A DNA stretch of 64,000 bases from Psychrobacter coccoides (lineage in GTDB: Bacteria > Pseudomonadota > Gammaproteobacteria > Pseudomonadales > Moraxellaceae): assembly GCF_017498085.1 (NCBI RefSeq), contig NZ_JAGBKM010000006.1, forward strand, positions 1 to 64,000. The letters are read 5' to 3'. Each line of letters begins with the position of its first letter. Positions within the stretch are counted from its first letter, which is position 1. This document shows, piece after piece, positions 19,862 through 29,992 of this stretch. The position numbers and the translations under genes are program-made. Below the pieces are notes generated by a model that was given only the letters and a program-made list of their open reading frames with translations, did not search any database and had not been told where the DNA came from.

Positions 19862-19882
19862 GGGCGTGTCTTCAATTTAAAC
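19862..19882 (+). repeat. MITE-like repeat (family I), end fragment
   Basis: TA followed by GGGCGTGTCTTCAATTTAAA matches the left end of the family I element, but the rest of the element is absent. It lies directly upstream of the lipoprotein start, in a 296-bp gap that otherwise shows no gene. Confidence 0.7.
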
Positions 19883-19906
19883 ATTTGATCAATGATGGAG
19901 ATTTGT

Positions 19907-20320
19907 ATGGCTAAGCTCACGATAAAAAACCTTGCCGCTACTGTCGATACTGCACTCACTACCCTATCTAATACTCAGCCCAAAGACAAAAAATCCTTGG
20001 GCATCTTTGTAGTCGCAGCAGCATTAAGCTTAGGGGCTTGTACACAAGAAGCACAAGAGAGCTCGGTGCATGAGTTTGACTTTCAAACTTCAGAAGAAGA
20101 AGCTGCCGCTGAAGTGGCTGCCTCTAACGCCCCAATGATCATGGATCGTGAAAACAGTCCTATAACGCCCAGCCAAGATGAGCCAGAGAATACAGGCGCT
20201 GTCGCTACCACTGCAGAGAGCATGAGCGAGAACACAGCGCCTACCCGTCTAGACAGTACGACCGCAGACGATATTGACGCCACAAACGATACTGCTAATG
20301 AAGCCGACTCGACTTATTAG
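19907..20320 (+). CDS. Acidic putative lipoprotein of unknown function
   Basis: A 137-residue protein that I do not recognise. A 28-residue polar, lysine-containing N-terminus precedes a hydrophobic stretch ending in a lipobox (LSLGAC, cysteine near residue 44); the mature part is acidic and low in complexity, rich in Glu, Ala, Thr and Asp. ATG at 19907 is chosen over 19892 because GGAG lies just before it. It is the only plus-strand gene inside the tor/moa region and is convergent with torD. Confidence 0.6.
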   Translation: MAKLTIKNLAATVDTALTTLSNTQPKDKKSLGIFVVAAALSLGACTQEAQESSVHEFDFQTSEEEAAAEVAASNAPMIMDRENSPITPSQDEPENTGAVATTAESMSENTAPTRLDSTTADDIDATNDTANEADSTY

Positions 20321-20358
20321 GGTCTGTTTATATGGGGCTTTAAGCACCATAGACTCGC

Positions 20359-21039
20359 CTAAAAATCTAATGCGTCTCTATCTGCCAAGACAAACTGCTC
20401 TACTAGTGCCACTAAAGCGGGATAAACATCGGTTTTTACACGGATGTTTTGACAACGCTCACTAAATTTAGGCAACCAACTTAATAGGGCTTTATCCAAA
20501 AACTCGCTTTGCTGTTGGGCAACGTCACTCATATCAGTGTCTTGCGCCATGCTACTGTCTATCCACAGGCTCATAACCATAAAGTAGACACTGATATGGT
20601 CGTCAGGCTCACGAAAATCAGCATGTAGCTTTAATTGATGACTGCTCAAAAACTGCTGCATTTGCTGGGTAGGCTCACCATAAAGCTGCTTATCAGCACT
20701 CAAATAATAGGACGCATAAGGTGGCGCACTGTCGTCACCACTTAATAAAAAAACCTGCGCAAAATCAGCGGCAAGTTCAAGCGCTCTATAAGGCTTGGGT
20801 ATCTGCTCAAGATCGCCAATAGCAGCTTTGAGACGTGCACTGTACGGCTCAAGGTCCAAGCTCACAAAAACATCGTGAATACTTGTAAAGCCTTGGTTGT
20901 TTTGCCAGTCGTCTAGTGTGGCACTGGTGAGCTCACGGGCAAAAACATCGGCAAACCAGCGATATAGTGCCGAGCGAGCGCTATTAGCCGCTTGCCACTG
21001 TTCTATGGTGTCGGTAGATGTATCTGTCGATGTGGTCAT
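20359..21039 (-). CDS. torD: TorD-family chaperone of the TMAO reductase
   Basis: Cytoplasmic chaperone of 226 residues that binds the Tat leader of TorA and helps cofactor loading before export. The fold is all-helical with FAQVFLLSGDDSAPPYASYYL and the signature EPDDHIS, where most TorD/DmsD proteins have E-P-x-D-H. It is the last gene of the tor set, 218 bp after torA, with a weak GAG-type ribosome site. Confidence 0.9.
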   Translation of the reverse strand: MTTSTDTSTDTIEQWQAANSARSALYRWFADVFARELTSATLDDWQNNQGFTSIHDVFVSLDLEPYSARLKAAIGDLEQIPKPYRALELAADFAQVFLLSGDDSAPPYASYYLSADKQLYGEPTQQMQQFLSSHQLKLHADFREPDDHISVYFMVMSLWIDSSMAQDTDMSDVAQQQSEFLDKALLSWLPKFSERCQNIRVKTDVYPALVALVEQFVLADRDALDF

Positions 21040-21257
21040 GTTATATCCAATGAGTACTTAGTTTAGGGGTTGAGTCGTGTGAAAAGTAAAATCATATAAT
21101 CGTTACAATACTGCTGTGTCGTATAAAATAAAGCCTTTATAAATCACACCCATTATGAATCAATCAAGATAATGAATGTGAGTTACAAAGGCCTGTTTTA
21201 TACCTTAGCTAGGTGTTTGACTGCTTATCTAATCAGCCGTTTACCGACTAAGTATAG

Positions 21258-23798
21258 CTATGATGAGTAGCTTTCTGCAGTTTCAGGACTACCATCTGGA
21301 TTGACATACTTAGGACCGCCAAAGGCTGTGACTGCTGGCGCTTTACCGGTAAACTTCTCAATCTCTACGATACAGGTATTAGCACTTGGACCCTGTGCGA
21401 GGCTCGACGTACCGACATCCAGTGATACCGTATTGGGGTCACCATACGTATCGATTGCGCCAATTTCAGGTCCTGTTGGGCCGTACCACGCCCCCTCTTG
21501 AATACGAATAACGCCTGGTGGGAAGTTGTCTGAAATCACGGCACCTGCAAGCAGTTGACCACGGTCATTATAAACCCGTACCAAGTCGCCATCTTTGATA
21601 CCTCGAGCCTTCGCATCCTCAGGGCCTATATAACAAGGCTCACGGCCTTGCACCGTATATACCTCACGGCGTGCTTCAGACTCACAGGTTTGTGAATGCA
21701 AACGGGTGTCTGGATGCACAGATTGTAACCATAGCGGATACTTGTCTGAACCAGGACCACCATGAGAGCGCTCAATTTTCTCCATCCAAATCGGGTGGCC
21801 TTTACAATCTTCATAACCATAGCTTGCAATCTTACGGCTGCTGATTTCGATAAAGCCTGAAGGCGTGCCTAAGGCATTGACCTCAGGGTCTTCACGGAAG
21901 TCTGCGTGGCGCACCCAATTATCGCCTTCTGGGAATAACACATAGCCTTTTTGCCAAAACTCAGCAAATGGTGGCATATAAAAATCTTTTTTGAGGTTTT
22001 CTGCACGGCAGTCCTCGTAGATCTGCTCGACCCACTGCATCTCATCCATCTGACGACTATATTCCAAATGGCGGTTCATCCGTCGGCTAAATTCTCGCCA
22101 AATATCAAAGTCTGATTTTGACTGGTAAAGTGGGTCCACCAGTTTGTGCATCGCAATCACACCACGGTTGCTGTACGAGCCATAGGCATCAAGATCATTA
22201 CGCTCATAAGGTGTACAGGCTGGCAGTACAATATCGGCAAAACGACAAGTCGCTGTCCAGTTATAGTCCACCGACACCACAGTCTCGATATTGCGATAAG
22301 CTTTTTTCATTCGGTTGCGGTCTTGATGGCGATGCCATTGGTTACTGCCTGAAAATACAGCCATCTTAAATGGTGGCAGCGTCACTTCTTGCCCATTGAA
22401 GTTAATCTTTTTTCCCGGCTCTAATAGACAGTCTACAAAACGAGCCACTGGTATCACCGAGCTATAGCCTTGATAGTCGCTGTTATCATACTTTGGCTTA
22501 CGTCCCGTATCTAGGTTCAACGGGAACGCCCCTGGCATAGAAGCACCAGAAGCAGGCACGCCCACCGAGCTATAGTGATGCGAATAGCTGATGCCGCCTC
22601 CAGGCAGACCGATTTGACCGAGCATAGAAGCGATAATAGCCCCCATCCAATAAGGCTGCTCGCCGTGCTGCTGACGCTGAATCGCCCAACCAAATACCAG
22701 CTGCGTACGATTGTTCGCCATCAAGCGGGCCAGCTCACGGATACGATCGGCATCGATACCACAAATTGGTGCCGCCCACTCAGGTGTTTTTTCTACCATG
22801 TCTTCGGTTTTACCCATCAAATAAGGGGTAAATTCATCAAAGCCCAAAGCGTACATGTCCAAGAACTCTTTATCATAAAGGTCTTCGGTGTACAGGGTAT
22901 GAGCAATCGCCAGCATAAAGGCAACATCAGTCAGAGGGTTGATAAACTGATGGTCACACTCTAGGTAGTTTTGAGTTTTGCTTTTGACCGGATCTATACA
23001 GATCACTTGTATGTCTTTGTCTCTGACCTTATCACGCAGTTTTTCTAGGTATTCATAAGCTTCATGCGTTTCAGTATTCCAGCCTACTTGTAAGTTTTTG
23101 ACAGGGTCATTGGCCCAAAAGATAATCACCTTTGAATTATCCAAAATCAGCGGCCATGACGTGCCTTGTGAATACACCTCTGTTGACCCTAAGATATAAG
23201 GTAAGATCACCTGACCGGCACCGGTTGAGTAATCTCCTGCTGTGCCCACACTATTACCATGCATAGCAATAGCACGTAACATATGGTTACCGCAGCTGTG
23301 GACGTTACCGACAGAGCGCCACCCGACGTTTGCCGTATGTAGTGCCCAAGGCCCATGGTTTCTTTGTACACGCTCAAGCTCTTGATAAAGCAGATCTAAA
23401 GCTTCATCCCAGCCCACCCGTACGAAGCGATTATCACCACGTTGACTGGTATCGCTCTTATGATGGTTTTTGTACCAATCAAGACGAATCATAGGATAGC
23501 GCACTCTTGACGGACTATAGATAACACCTAAAGTACCATCTAATATATCGGTAGGGTGTTGATCAAACTCAAAAGGTAGAATCTCAGTCACCCTGTTTGC
23601 TTCAACCTTGGCACGAAACGCACCCCAATGCGCACCTGACATCTTCCAATTGCTGATATCGACTTTTTCACCATTTGGTCGAGTAACAACACTGGTTACG
23701 ATGCTGTCTTTTGCCAGTAGAGGCATTGGCAATAGCGCCGTTCCTGACAAGGCTGCTAATGATTTTAGAAACCCTCTGCGATTCATCTTTTTCATCAT
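21258..23798 (-). CDS. torA: Trimethylamine-N-oxide reductase, catalytic subunit
   Basis: Periplasmic molybdenum enzyme (bis-MGD) that reduces TMAO to trimethylamine as terminal electron acceptor. The 846 residues match E. coli TorA (848). A Tat leader with [11 protein letters not shown] starts at Arg7-Arg8. There is no iron-sulfur cysteine motif at the N-terminus, as in TorA/DorA/BisC. YSTGAGQ carries the likely molybdenum-ligand serine and [13 protein letters not shown] the expected pterin contacts. DMSO or biotin sulfoxide reductase are alternatives, but the torE-torC-torD neighbours favour TMAO. GGAG precedes the ATG. Confidence 0.93.
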   Translation of the reverse strand: MMKKMNRRGFLKSLAALSGTALLPMPLLAKDSIVTSVVTRPNGEKVDISNWKMSGAHWGAFRAKVEANRVTEILPFEFDQHPTDILDGTLGVIYSPSRVRYPMIRLDWYKNHHKSDTSQRGDNRFVRVGWDEALDLLYQELERVQRNHGPWALHTANVGWRSVGNVHSCGNHMLRAIAMHGNSVGTAGDYSTGAGQVILPYILGSTEVYSQGTSWPLILDNSKVIIFWANDPVKNLQVGWNTETHEAYEYLEKLRDKVRDKDIQVICIDPVKSKTQNYLECDHQFINPLTDVAFMLAIAHTLYTEDLYDKEFLDMYALGFDEFTPYLMGKTEDMVEKTPEWAAPICGIDADRIRELARLMANNRTQLVFGWAIQRQQHGEQPYWMGAIIASMLGQIGLPGGGISYSHHYSSVGVPASGASMPGAFPLNLDTGRKPKYDNSDYQGYSSVIPVARFVDCLLEPGKKINFNGQEVTLPPFKMAVFSGSNQWHRHQDRNRMKKAYRNIETVVSVDYNWTATCRFADIVLPACTPYERNDLDAYGSYSNRGVIAMHKLVDPLYQSKSDFDIWREFSRRMNRHLEYSRQMDEMQWVEQIYEDCRAENLKKDFYMPPFAEFWQKGYVLFPEGDNWVRHADFREDPEVNALGTPSGFIEISSRKIASYGYEDCKGHPIWMEKIERSHGGPGSDKYPLWLQSVHPDTRLHSQTCESEARREVYTVQGREPCYIGPEDAKARGIKDGDLVRVYNDRGQLLAGAVISDNFPPGVIRIQEGAWYGPTGPEIGAIDTYGDPNTVSLDVGTSSLAQGPSANTCIVEIEKFTGKAPAVTAFGGPKYVNPDGSPETAESYSS

Positions 23799-23973
23799 AC
23801 TATCTCCATTACAAGGTGACGCTTTGCAATATGCTTTTGTTAGTCAGGCCAAGCTGGTTCAACCACTTATCGGTGCCATGATTCGATCTTGTTGGTAGTT
23901 GCCTATTTACTTGATGGTAAATATTACTGGGCTATAAATACTTAATTGATGTTGTGCTGGTTTTAGAGGCTGA

Positions 23974-23989
23974 CCTACGATATCGTAGG
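23974..23989. other. Hairpin between torC and torA
   Basis: CCTACGATATCGTAGG is a perfect 16-base palindrome, extended by a further GGC/GCC pair outside a small bulge, in the 221-bp torC-torA gap. There is no T-run after it on the minus strand, so it is more likely an mRNA stabiliser or protein site than a terminator. Confidence 0.55.
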
Positions 23990-24019
23990 CCGGCCAGTAG
24001 CTGCTCAAGAGGTTTTTGG

Positions 24020-25264
24020 TTAAGAGACCACACCAGGTCTAGCATCTTGAATGGTGTTTTCAATCGAGCCGCCCTCAGAGCTCTCACCAAAGTCTGAGGA
24101 GTTTAGCTGAAGATACTTCAGTACCAGTGCCCCTGTTTCATCATCTAAGTTAGTAAACCCTACCATACCGCTCCATAGACCCGGCCATTGGTTGGCATCA
24201 TGTGAGCTTGGTGCTGGTTGACGGTGACAGGTACTACAATTGTCATCATAAGTCTGACTGGCGATGTCCCATGCCGGCTCAATACTCTCCATCAGACCAC
24301 CATCAGCCACCCAAAATGTACCACTGACTTTTTGCCACTCTAGACCTGTTAGCGGATCTTCTTTAGCGCTGGTCACCGTCACTAACTCTTCATCACGAGC
24401 CAGCTCTTTATCGATGGTCACATCAGGGATATTTAGACCAAAGTAGGTATACCAGACTCGGCCATAGCCTTTGTTTTTGCGCCACATATCCAGCTCGATC
24501 TGTGTCATGCCATCCTTATGTGCGATAGCCTTGACAGGCGTTGCAATCTCAATAGTCCCTGCTTGGGTGTCTTTGTCTTCTGTAGTGTAGAGCGCTTGAG
24601 GGATGACATTAAAGTACGTCTCACCTTCTTTAACCTTGGTGCTGCCTGCTTCAGAGAGCAAAGAGTCAAAGGCTGGGTTGTGCATGCCTTCAGTATTGGG
24701 CAATTCATGCGCAATCCCTTTATGACAATCCACACAGCTGGCGTCACGTTCAGCAGCACTACGCATGATCATCTGTGAGGTCACTCGCATCTTACTAAAG
24801 TCCATGCTGTCATAATCATGACATGCTCGGCACTCTTTTGAATCATTGGCCTTAAAACGATCCCACTCACGCTGTGCCAGTACGATACGATGGTCCAAGA
24901 ACTTTTCACGAGTACCGATATCCCCCATCACATGAGACAGTACCTCACGTGAAGCCTGCATCTTGCGTGCCATTTTGTCGGTAAAATCATGCGGCACGTG
25001 ACAGTCCTGACACTCTGCTCGAATGCCTGTACGGTTTTTGAAGTGCACTGTCTTTTGTAGTTCAGGCAGCATATTGTCTTCCATGGTATGACAAGATAGA
25101 CAAAACTCTTCGGTATTGGTGGCATCAAGTGCTGCGGTAAACCCTGCCCAAAACCAAACACCACCAGCAAAACCGATAATGATCAGAATGCCCAGTCCGA
25201 TTTGGGTTGAAGGTTTGAATAATAGTCGACGCAGCCAGTCAAATAGGCGTTTGATAGCGTTCAT
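24020..25264 (-). CDS. torC: Pentaheme c-type cytochrome, quinol-to-TorA electron carrier
   Basis: NapC/NirT-type membrane-anchored cytochrome of 414 residues. One N-terminal membrane helix (about 22-44) is followed by CxxCH heme sites at 55-59, 85-89, 145-149, 177-181 and 343-347: four in the NapC-like domain and a fifth in the C-terminal TorC extension. It takes electrons from menaquinol and hands them to TorA. The torE gene lies 129 bp upstream and torA 221 bp downstream. Confidence 0.95.
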   Translation of the reverse strand: MNAIKRLFDWLRRLLFKPSTQIGLGILIIIGFAGGVWFWAGFTAALDATNTEEFCLSCHTMEDNMLPELQKTVHFKNRTGIRAECQDCHVPHDFTDKMARKMQASREVLSHVMGDIGTREKFLDHRIVLAQREWDRFKANDSKECRACHDYDSMDFSKMRVTSQMIMRSAAERDASCVDCHKGIAHELPNTEGMHNPAFDSLLSEAGSTKVKEGETYFNVIPQALYTTEDKDTQAGTIEIATPVKAIAHKDGMTQIELDMWRKNKGYGRVWYTYFGLNIPDVTIDKELARDEELVTVTSAKEDPLTGLEWQKVSGTFWVADGGLMESIEPAWDIASQTYDDNCSTCHRQPAPSSHDANQWPGLWSGMVGFTNLDDETGALVLKYLQLNSSDFGESSEGGSIENTIQDARPGVVS

Positions 25265-25393
25265 GATAGTTCCTTACCATTTTTCATCATAATGTATGCG
25301 GTAATGTGTGTCGCAATCTGGGTACTTGGGAGTCTGTAGCAAAATACTAAATAAACAACAAAGCCGTCCTACTACAGACGGCTTGATAATGTA

Positions 25394-25567
25394 CTAAGAC
25401 GGCGGGCCCCAAAACAACATTTGTCCAAACCAGACGATAAAGCCATAGGCCGCCAAAAAAAGCCCAGCAATAATCGGCAAAGCAATAAATGACATAATCA
25501 AGGCACTAAGCCATTGATGTTTGATGGGTTGTTGCTCTTTATGCTGCAGCTGTTTTTCATGTGGCAT
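25394..25567 (-). CDS. torE: Small membrane protein TorE/NapE-like
   Basis: A 57-residue protein (begins MPHEKQLQHKEQQ, ends FWGPPS) with one membrane helix at about 23-46. Position and size match the torE gene that precedes torC in torECAD operons of marine bacteria such as Shewanella. A polar N-terminus and an aromatic C-terminus (WFGQMLFWG) fit the NapE/TorE family. AGAGG lies upstream of the ATG. Its role is unproven; it is thought to assist electron transfer. Confidence 0.82.
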   Translation of the reverse strand: MPHEKQLQHKEQQPIKHQWLSALIMSFIALPIIAGLFLAAYGFIVWFGQMLFWGPPS

Positions 25568-25860
25568 GGCGCACCTCTCAATCTGTCTACGATAGCGTAT
25601 GAGCTATAATAAGTGACTCAAAATACTGTAAAACACCTGAATATAATTGACAAATAAACCTGATTTTTAGCGTGTGTTATTAACGACAGGTTGTCGGGTA
25701 TAAGTGATTACTAAACGCTTTGGTCCGTCAAAATATCATGATTGTTTTTATGAGCAATCACTTCAAATCCCTGCACCTATTAAGGATAACATAAAAGCTT
25801 ATTATAATGTGACAAATTGGATACGTTTGGTTAATAAATGCAATAAATTAAAGAGGTGCT
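25568..25860. other. Intergenic region upstream of the tor operon
   Basis: This 293-bp AT-rich stretch between ccmI and torE must hold the torE promoter. I found no clear TorR direct repeats or FNR box. No torR, torS or torT gene is in the window. Confidence 0.5.
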
Positions 25861-27135
25861 TTAAGGTACTTGCTGATTGATTTGCATGCGTATAGAGTGT
25901 TGCTCGGTTTCGAGCACGATAGGATTGGTAGTGAGATCGCCAGATTGAGTATTTGCACTACCTGAGCGGCTGATACGTGCGGTCACGACCAACTGCTCCC
26001 CTAATGCTTGCGCTGATTGCAACGTTCGATCTGGCATCATCATATCTGCATTACTCAAACTGACAGTGATACGGTCTTGCTCTAAATCACTGATCGGTAC
26101 CCGCTTGGCGGCATAAGGTGCGCCGCCTGTGGCGGCTCGAATGGCCACAAACAATACGTCCTCAGCGACTATCAAAGGCAATAAACTTGGGGTTATGGTG
26201 ACAGTCACATCAACGCTGTCATCTGCCTGTGCCTGTTGGTTAGCGATATCAGTAGCCAGACTGTCTAAACCACTTATTTCATGGCTATAGTCTCCAGCTC
26301 TTTGTTCAAAACTGCGACGCATCTTACCTATCCAAGCTTGTGCCTGCTCATAGTTGCCTGCGCGCGCCTCACCCATCGCCATCATCATCTGCGCTTCTTC
26401 TTTATTTGGGCTACTATCAAGCACCCCCTGCAAAGTACGACGGATATTATCATCCAAGCTGCCGCCTAGAGCAAAGAAGCTGGTCTGAGCATACATCATC
26501 GCAATGTCCTCGTCGTCAGGAGACAATCTATAAGCCCTTGATAAGGCTTCTAGACCTGATTCGGTCGCACCAAATGATAAAAACATCTCTGCCAGTTTTA
26601 ACCAGCGCTGCGGATCATGGGCATTGTGGTGAACATTGGTCTGCATCGCAGAAAAAAGCGCTAAGCCTTCTTTCATCGCCCACTCTGGCGGCTCATCAAT
26701 CTTGCCCGTGAGCAAGTCATCTGCCACTTGACCGACTATCTGCTGCTCTTGCCATAGCGTAAACACATTACTGCGGTCGCTAATAATCATATAAGCCGAT
26801 CCAGCCAGCACAGGTATCCATAGCATAAGCATCAAACGACTGACCAAACTCGGGGGCTGCATGGCTGTCGTCACTTGCTTGGCAGCCAGCAGCTGGCGCT
26901 CAAGCTCTGTTTTTTGTGCTTGATAATAAGAATCACTGATGGTAGCGGCAGCTTTATCAGCGTTTAGCTCACGTATCCTCGCTTGATATACGTCAACATT
27001 GATATCAAGCAGTTGATTGTCTATCTCTACAGAGTTTCTGCGACGCAGCCAAGGCGTAATGACTATCACTGCCAACAGTATAGACAGCAATAAGCTCAAA
27101 GCGACAAATAAGCTAAAGTTAGAAAGTATACTCAT
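25861..27135 (-). CDS. ccmI: c-type cytochrome biogenesis protein CcmI-like
   Basis: A 424-residue membrane protein. Two N-terminal membrane helices (about 5-28 and 100-118) enclose a cytoplasmic leucine-rich segment with YQARIRELNADKAA, the CcmI start; the periplasmic part has TPR-like repeats (about 170-290) and a C-terminal domain with a calcium-binding-like beta fold. CcmI presents apocytochrome c to the heme ligation complex. No other ccm genes are nearby, so this is a detached copy, probably for maturing TorC. Confidence 0.82.
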   Translation of the reverse strand: MSILSNFSLFVALSLLLSILLAVIVITPWLRRRNSVEIDNQLLDINVDVYQARIRELNADKAAATISDSYYQAQKTELERQLLAAKQVTTAMQPPSLVSRLMLMLWIPVLAGSAYMIISDRSNVFTLWQEQQIVGQVADDLLTGKIDEPPEWAMKEGLALFSAMQTNVHHNAHDPQRWLKLAEMFLSFGATESGLEALSRAYRLSPDDEDIAMMYAQTSFFALGGSLDDNIRRTLQGVLDSSPNKEEAQMMMAMGEARAGNYEQAQAWIGKMRRSFEQRAGDYSHEISGLDSLATDIANQQAQADDSVDVTVTITPSLLPLIVAEDVLFVAIRAATGGAPYAAKRVPISDLEQDRITVSLSNADMMMPDRTLQSAQALGEQLVVTARISRSGSANTQSGDLTTNPIVLETEQHSIRMQINQQVP

Positions 27136-27345
27136 AAAAACGTCTCTTTATCGCAGGTGGGTTCAGTTGAGATAGGGCACTGAGCTTATCGTATCTATTT
27201 TAGCACTAATACTGACTTAGACCTGAGCCTGTCAAGCGATAATCGGTGATGATGCGTGTTTGCTGTCGTTCCAACTGCCATTAAATGTCCTTTTATTTCA
27301 ATTACTTGGCCTAAAAACTGTTTATTTGCTAAAAACTTTTTCCTA

Positions 27346-27363
27346 TTGTCATCAAACTGTCAT
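27346..27363. promoter_or_regulatory. PHO box upstream of pstS
   Basis: Two direct repeats, TTGTCAT and CTGTCAT, with a 4-base A-rich spacer (start-to-start 11 bp). This matches the CTGTCAT-N4-CTGTCAT PhoB box. It lies about 90 bases before pstS in a 316-bp gap after ccmI and predicts phosphate-starvation induction. Confidence 0.85.
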
Positions 27364-27451
27364 CAAAGCTTGGCAAACTACCACACATCTCACAGGTAGT
27401 CGTTTTTGCTTTTTTCAAATTTGTGTTGTTGTCAAACTTTAGGAGTCCTAC

Positions 27452-28615
27452 ATGCGTTATTCGTTATTAGCAGTCGCCGTTAGTTGTGCCTTAGTACTCA
27501 CCGCTTGTAATAAATCGACCGACCCTTCAAGCTCAGCTGCTGATAGTAGTAGCGCCATAACTCATACAGAAACCACCAACACAGCGACATCCTCTCCAGC
27601 AAGCGATTTTAAATCTGCTGCAGACATCGCCCTGAACATCACCGGCGCTGGCGCCTCGTTCCCGCAACCTATCTATGCCAAATGGTCCTATGACTATAAT
27701 GCCAAGACTGGCGGTCAGGTCAACTATCAGTCGATCGGCTCCTCAGGTGGCATCAAACAAATCCAAGCAAAAACCGTCGACTTTGGCGCATCTGACGCCC
27801 CCATGACCCCTGAAGAGCTGGATGCGGCAGGACTTATTCAGTTTCCAACCGTTATCGGTGGCGTGGTACCGATTGTCAATATCGATGGCGTGGGGCCAGG
27901 TGAGCTAAAGCTGGACGGCGCAACCTTAGCCGATATCTATCTGGGTAAGATTAGCAAATGGAATGACCCTGCTATCACCGCTATGAACCCAGATTTGAAC
28001 CTGCCAGATGCTGCCATTACCACCGTGTTTCGCTCAGATGGCTCAGGCACGACCTTTAACTTTACCGATTATCTGGCCAAAGTCTCAAGCGACTGGAGTG
28101 ACAGCGTGGGTGTCGATAAAACCGTCAAGTGGCCAACCTCTGCCACAGGGGCAGGCGGCAAAGGTAACGAGGGCGTATCAAGTTACGTCAATCGCATGAA
28201 AAACGCTATCGGCTACGTCGAGTATGCTTATGCCAAGCAAAACAACATGGCACACGCCGCCCTCAAAAACGCAGCGGGTAACTTCGTGCAGCCATCTGCT
28301 GAGACCTTTGCTGCGGCAGGTGACATCGATTGGTCACAGCAAGCAGGCTTTTATAAAGTCATCACCAACTCTGAGACTGAGCAAGCGTGGCCCATCGCTG
28401 CTGCTACCTTTATCTTGGTACACAAGCAACCAGAAAACCCACAGCAAGTGGCTGGCGTGTTGAACTTCTTTGATTGGGCGTATGCCCAAGGTGATGATAG
28501 TGCCTTAGCCCTAGATTATGTGCCTTTCTCTGATACCGCTGTTGCGCTCTTTAAAGCGCAGTGGAATGAAGTCAAGGGCAGCGATGGTCAACCTGTCTAC
28601 AAACCAGCTCAGTAG
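27452..28615 (+). CDS. pstS: Phosphate-binding lipoprotein of the high-affinity Pst transporter
   Basis: Periplasmic phosphate receptor of 387 residues. The leader ends in lipobox LTAC with Cys19; a serine/threonine-rich linker follows, then the binding domain with ITGAGASFPQPIYAKW, YQSIGSSGGIKQI, DFGASDAPM and FRSDGSGTT, whose serines and arginine bind phosphate. AGGAG precedes the ATG. It is expressed from the PHO box and followed by a hairpin that probably keeps most transcripts to pstS alone. Confidence 0.95.
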   Translation: MRYSLLAVAVSCALVLTACNKSTDPSSSAADSSSAITHTETTNTATSSPASDFKSAADIALNITGAGASFPQPIYAKWSYDYNAKTGGQVNYQSIGSSGGIKQIQAKTVDFGASDAPMTPEELDAAGLIQFPTVIGGVVPIVNIDGVGPGELKLDGATLADIYLGKISKWNDPAITAMNPDLNLPDAAITTVFRSDGSGTTFNFTDYLAKVSSDWSDSVGVDKTVKWPTSATGAGGKGNEGVSSYVNRMKNAIGYVEYAYAKQNNMAHAALKNAAGNFVQPSAETFAAAGDIDWSQQAGFYKVITNSETEQAWPIAAATFILVHKQPENPQQVAGVLNFFDWAYAQGDDSALALDYVPFSDTAVALFKAQWNEVKGSDGQPVYKPAQ

Positions 28616-28663
28616 TTTGTCTACATATGCATCATAAGTCCGATATAAAAACGATATAGCGAG

Positions 28664-28728
28664 ATGAAACGTTGTTTTTCGCAGCCTCTGTCGGCGTAGG
28701 CACAGCACGCAAGAAAAAAACGTTTCAT
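28664..28728 (+). repeat. Hairpin repeat (family III), pstS-pstC copy
   Basis: Core CGCAGCCTCTGT ... ACAGCACGCAAG flanked by outer arms ATGAAACGTT and AACGTTTCAT that pair with each other. The core is shared with the copies at 32032 and (inverted) 39132; the outer arms differ in sequence. Confidence 0.75.
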
Positions 28729-28793
28729 TGAGTGATTTGATAGCCATGTATCTGATTTATTTGGATTCGACTATATAGCAGCACTTGTAAGCC

Positions 28794-28831
28794 CCTTTGA
28801 GACACCTATTCTCCAGTAGTGGTCTCAAAGG
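28794..28831 (+). terminator. Attenuating terminator after pstS
   Basis: CCTTTGAGACACCT pairs with AGTGGTCTCAAAGG (one mismatch) around a short loop, followed by TTTTAT. It sits in the 353-bp gap between pstS and pstC and likely reduces transcription into the permease genes. Confidence 0.75.
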
Positions 28832-28968
28832 TTTTATCACAACAAATTTAAAAATAGCGTTATTAATGACCGTTAATAGCGCCCTTTATTAAGATTTAGT
28901 TTGCTGTGATAAGACCTGATGAGTCTTTTCAAGGTTTTGATTTAACATTATTTGATGCTGAGACACTT

Positions 28969-29922
28969 ATGAATGATTTAAGGTCGCAACTGGCAAAACA
29001 AAAACGTTACGATGCATTATTTGTCAATGCCACCAAGGCATTTGCCGTTCTCGTGCTGCTATCTTTGGGCGGTATTTTGCTCTCTTTGATCATTGGCGCT
29101 TGGCCAAGTATTCAAACATTTGGTCTTGGCTTTTATACCAGTAACAATTGGGATACGGTCGCCAATGAGTACGGTGCACTAGCGCCGATCTATGGCACAC
29201 TGGTCACTTCATTTATCGCTATTTTAATCGCCGTGCCAGTCAGCTTTGGTATTGCAATATTTTTGACCGAGATGTGCCCGACCTTCTTAAAAAAGCCTCT
29301 CGGTATCGCCATTGAGCTGCTGGCAGGTATTCCCTCTATCATCTACGGTATGTGGGGACTGTTTGTTTTTGCGCCGTTTTTTGGCGATCACATTCAGCCG
29401 TGGTTTATCGAGCATATCGGCCCATTGCCTATCGTCGGTAAGCTGTTTACCGGTGCGCCAATGGGACTGGGCATGTTTACCGCCTCATTGGTGCTTGCCA
29501 TTATGATTATTCCTTTTATCGCCGCCACCATGCGCGATGTTTTCTCTGTGGTGCCAGACTTATTAAAAGAATCGGCTTACGGCATGGGTGCGACCACTTG
29601 GGAAGTGATGTTTAAAATTATCTTGCCCTATACCAAGGCAGGCGTGGTCGGCGGGGTTATCTTGGGGTTGGGTCGGGCGCTGGGTGAGACCATGGCCGTG
29701 ACCTTCCTTATTGGTAACGCCTTTAATATCAGCCCAAGTCTGTTTACCTCGGGTGTCACCATTACTTCAGCGCTGGCCAATGAGTTTGCCGAAGCATCCA
29801 GTGAGCTACATCTGGCGTCGCTGCTGCACCTTGGCCTCATACTATTTATCATCACCTTTATTGTGCTGTCGCTGGCTAAGCTCATGCTGATACGTATGGA
29901 TCAAAAAGCAGGCAACCGCTAA
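28969..29922 (+). CDS. pstC: Phosphate ABC transporter permease
   Basis: Inner-membrane permease of 317 residues with six predicted helices after an N-terminal cytoplasmic arm. The EAA-type loop [26 protein letters not shown] and the downstream [15 protein letters not shown] are PstC hallmarks. ATG at 28969 ([10 protein letters not shown]) is chosen over an in-frame GTG at 28906, as the intervening residues are not conserved. It pairs with PstA. Confidence 0.9.
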   Translation: MNDLRSQLAKQKRYDALFVNATKAFAVLVLLSLGGILLSLIIGAWPSIQTFGLGFYTSNNWDTVANEYGALAPIYGTLVTSFIAILIAVPVSFGIAIFLTEMCPTFLKKPLGIAIELLAGIPSIIYGMWGLFVFAPFFGDHIQPWFIEHIGPLPIVGKLFTGAPMGLGMFTASLVLAIMIIPFIAATMRDVFSVVPDLLKESAYGMGATTWEVMFKIILPYTKAGVVGGVILGLGRALGETMAVTFLIGNAFNISPSLFTSGVTITSALANEFAEASSELHLASLLHLGLILFIITFIVLSLAKLMLIRMDQKAGNR

Positions 29923-29992
29923 TACATAACGACATACAGACGATAGCGATATACAGGCTGATAAAAAATCTTGAAAAATGGAAATGAGTTTT

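Noticed and set aside
21258..23798. Assignment of the molybdoenzyme as DMSO or biotin sulfoxide reductase
   Set aside because: The pentaheme cytochrome, TorD and TorE neighbours and the 846-residue length fit TMAO reductase better, although substrate overlap remains possible.
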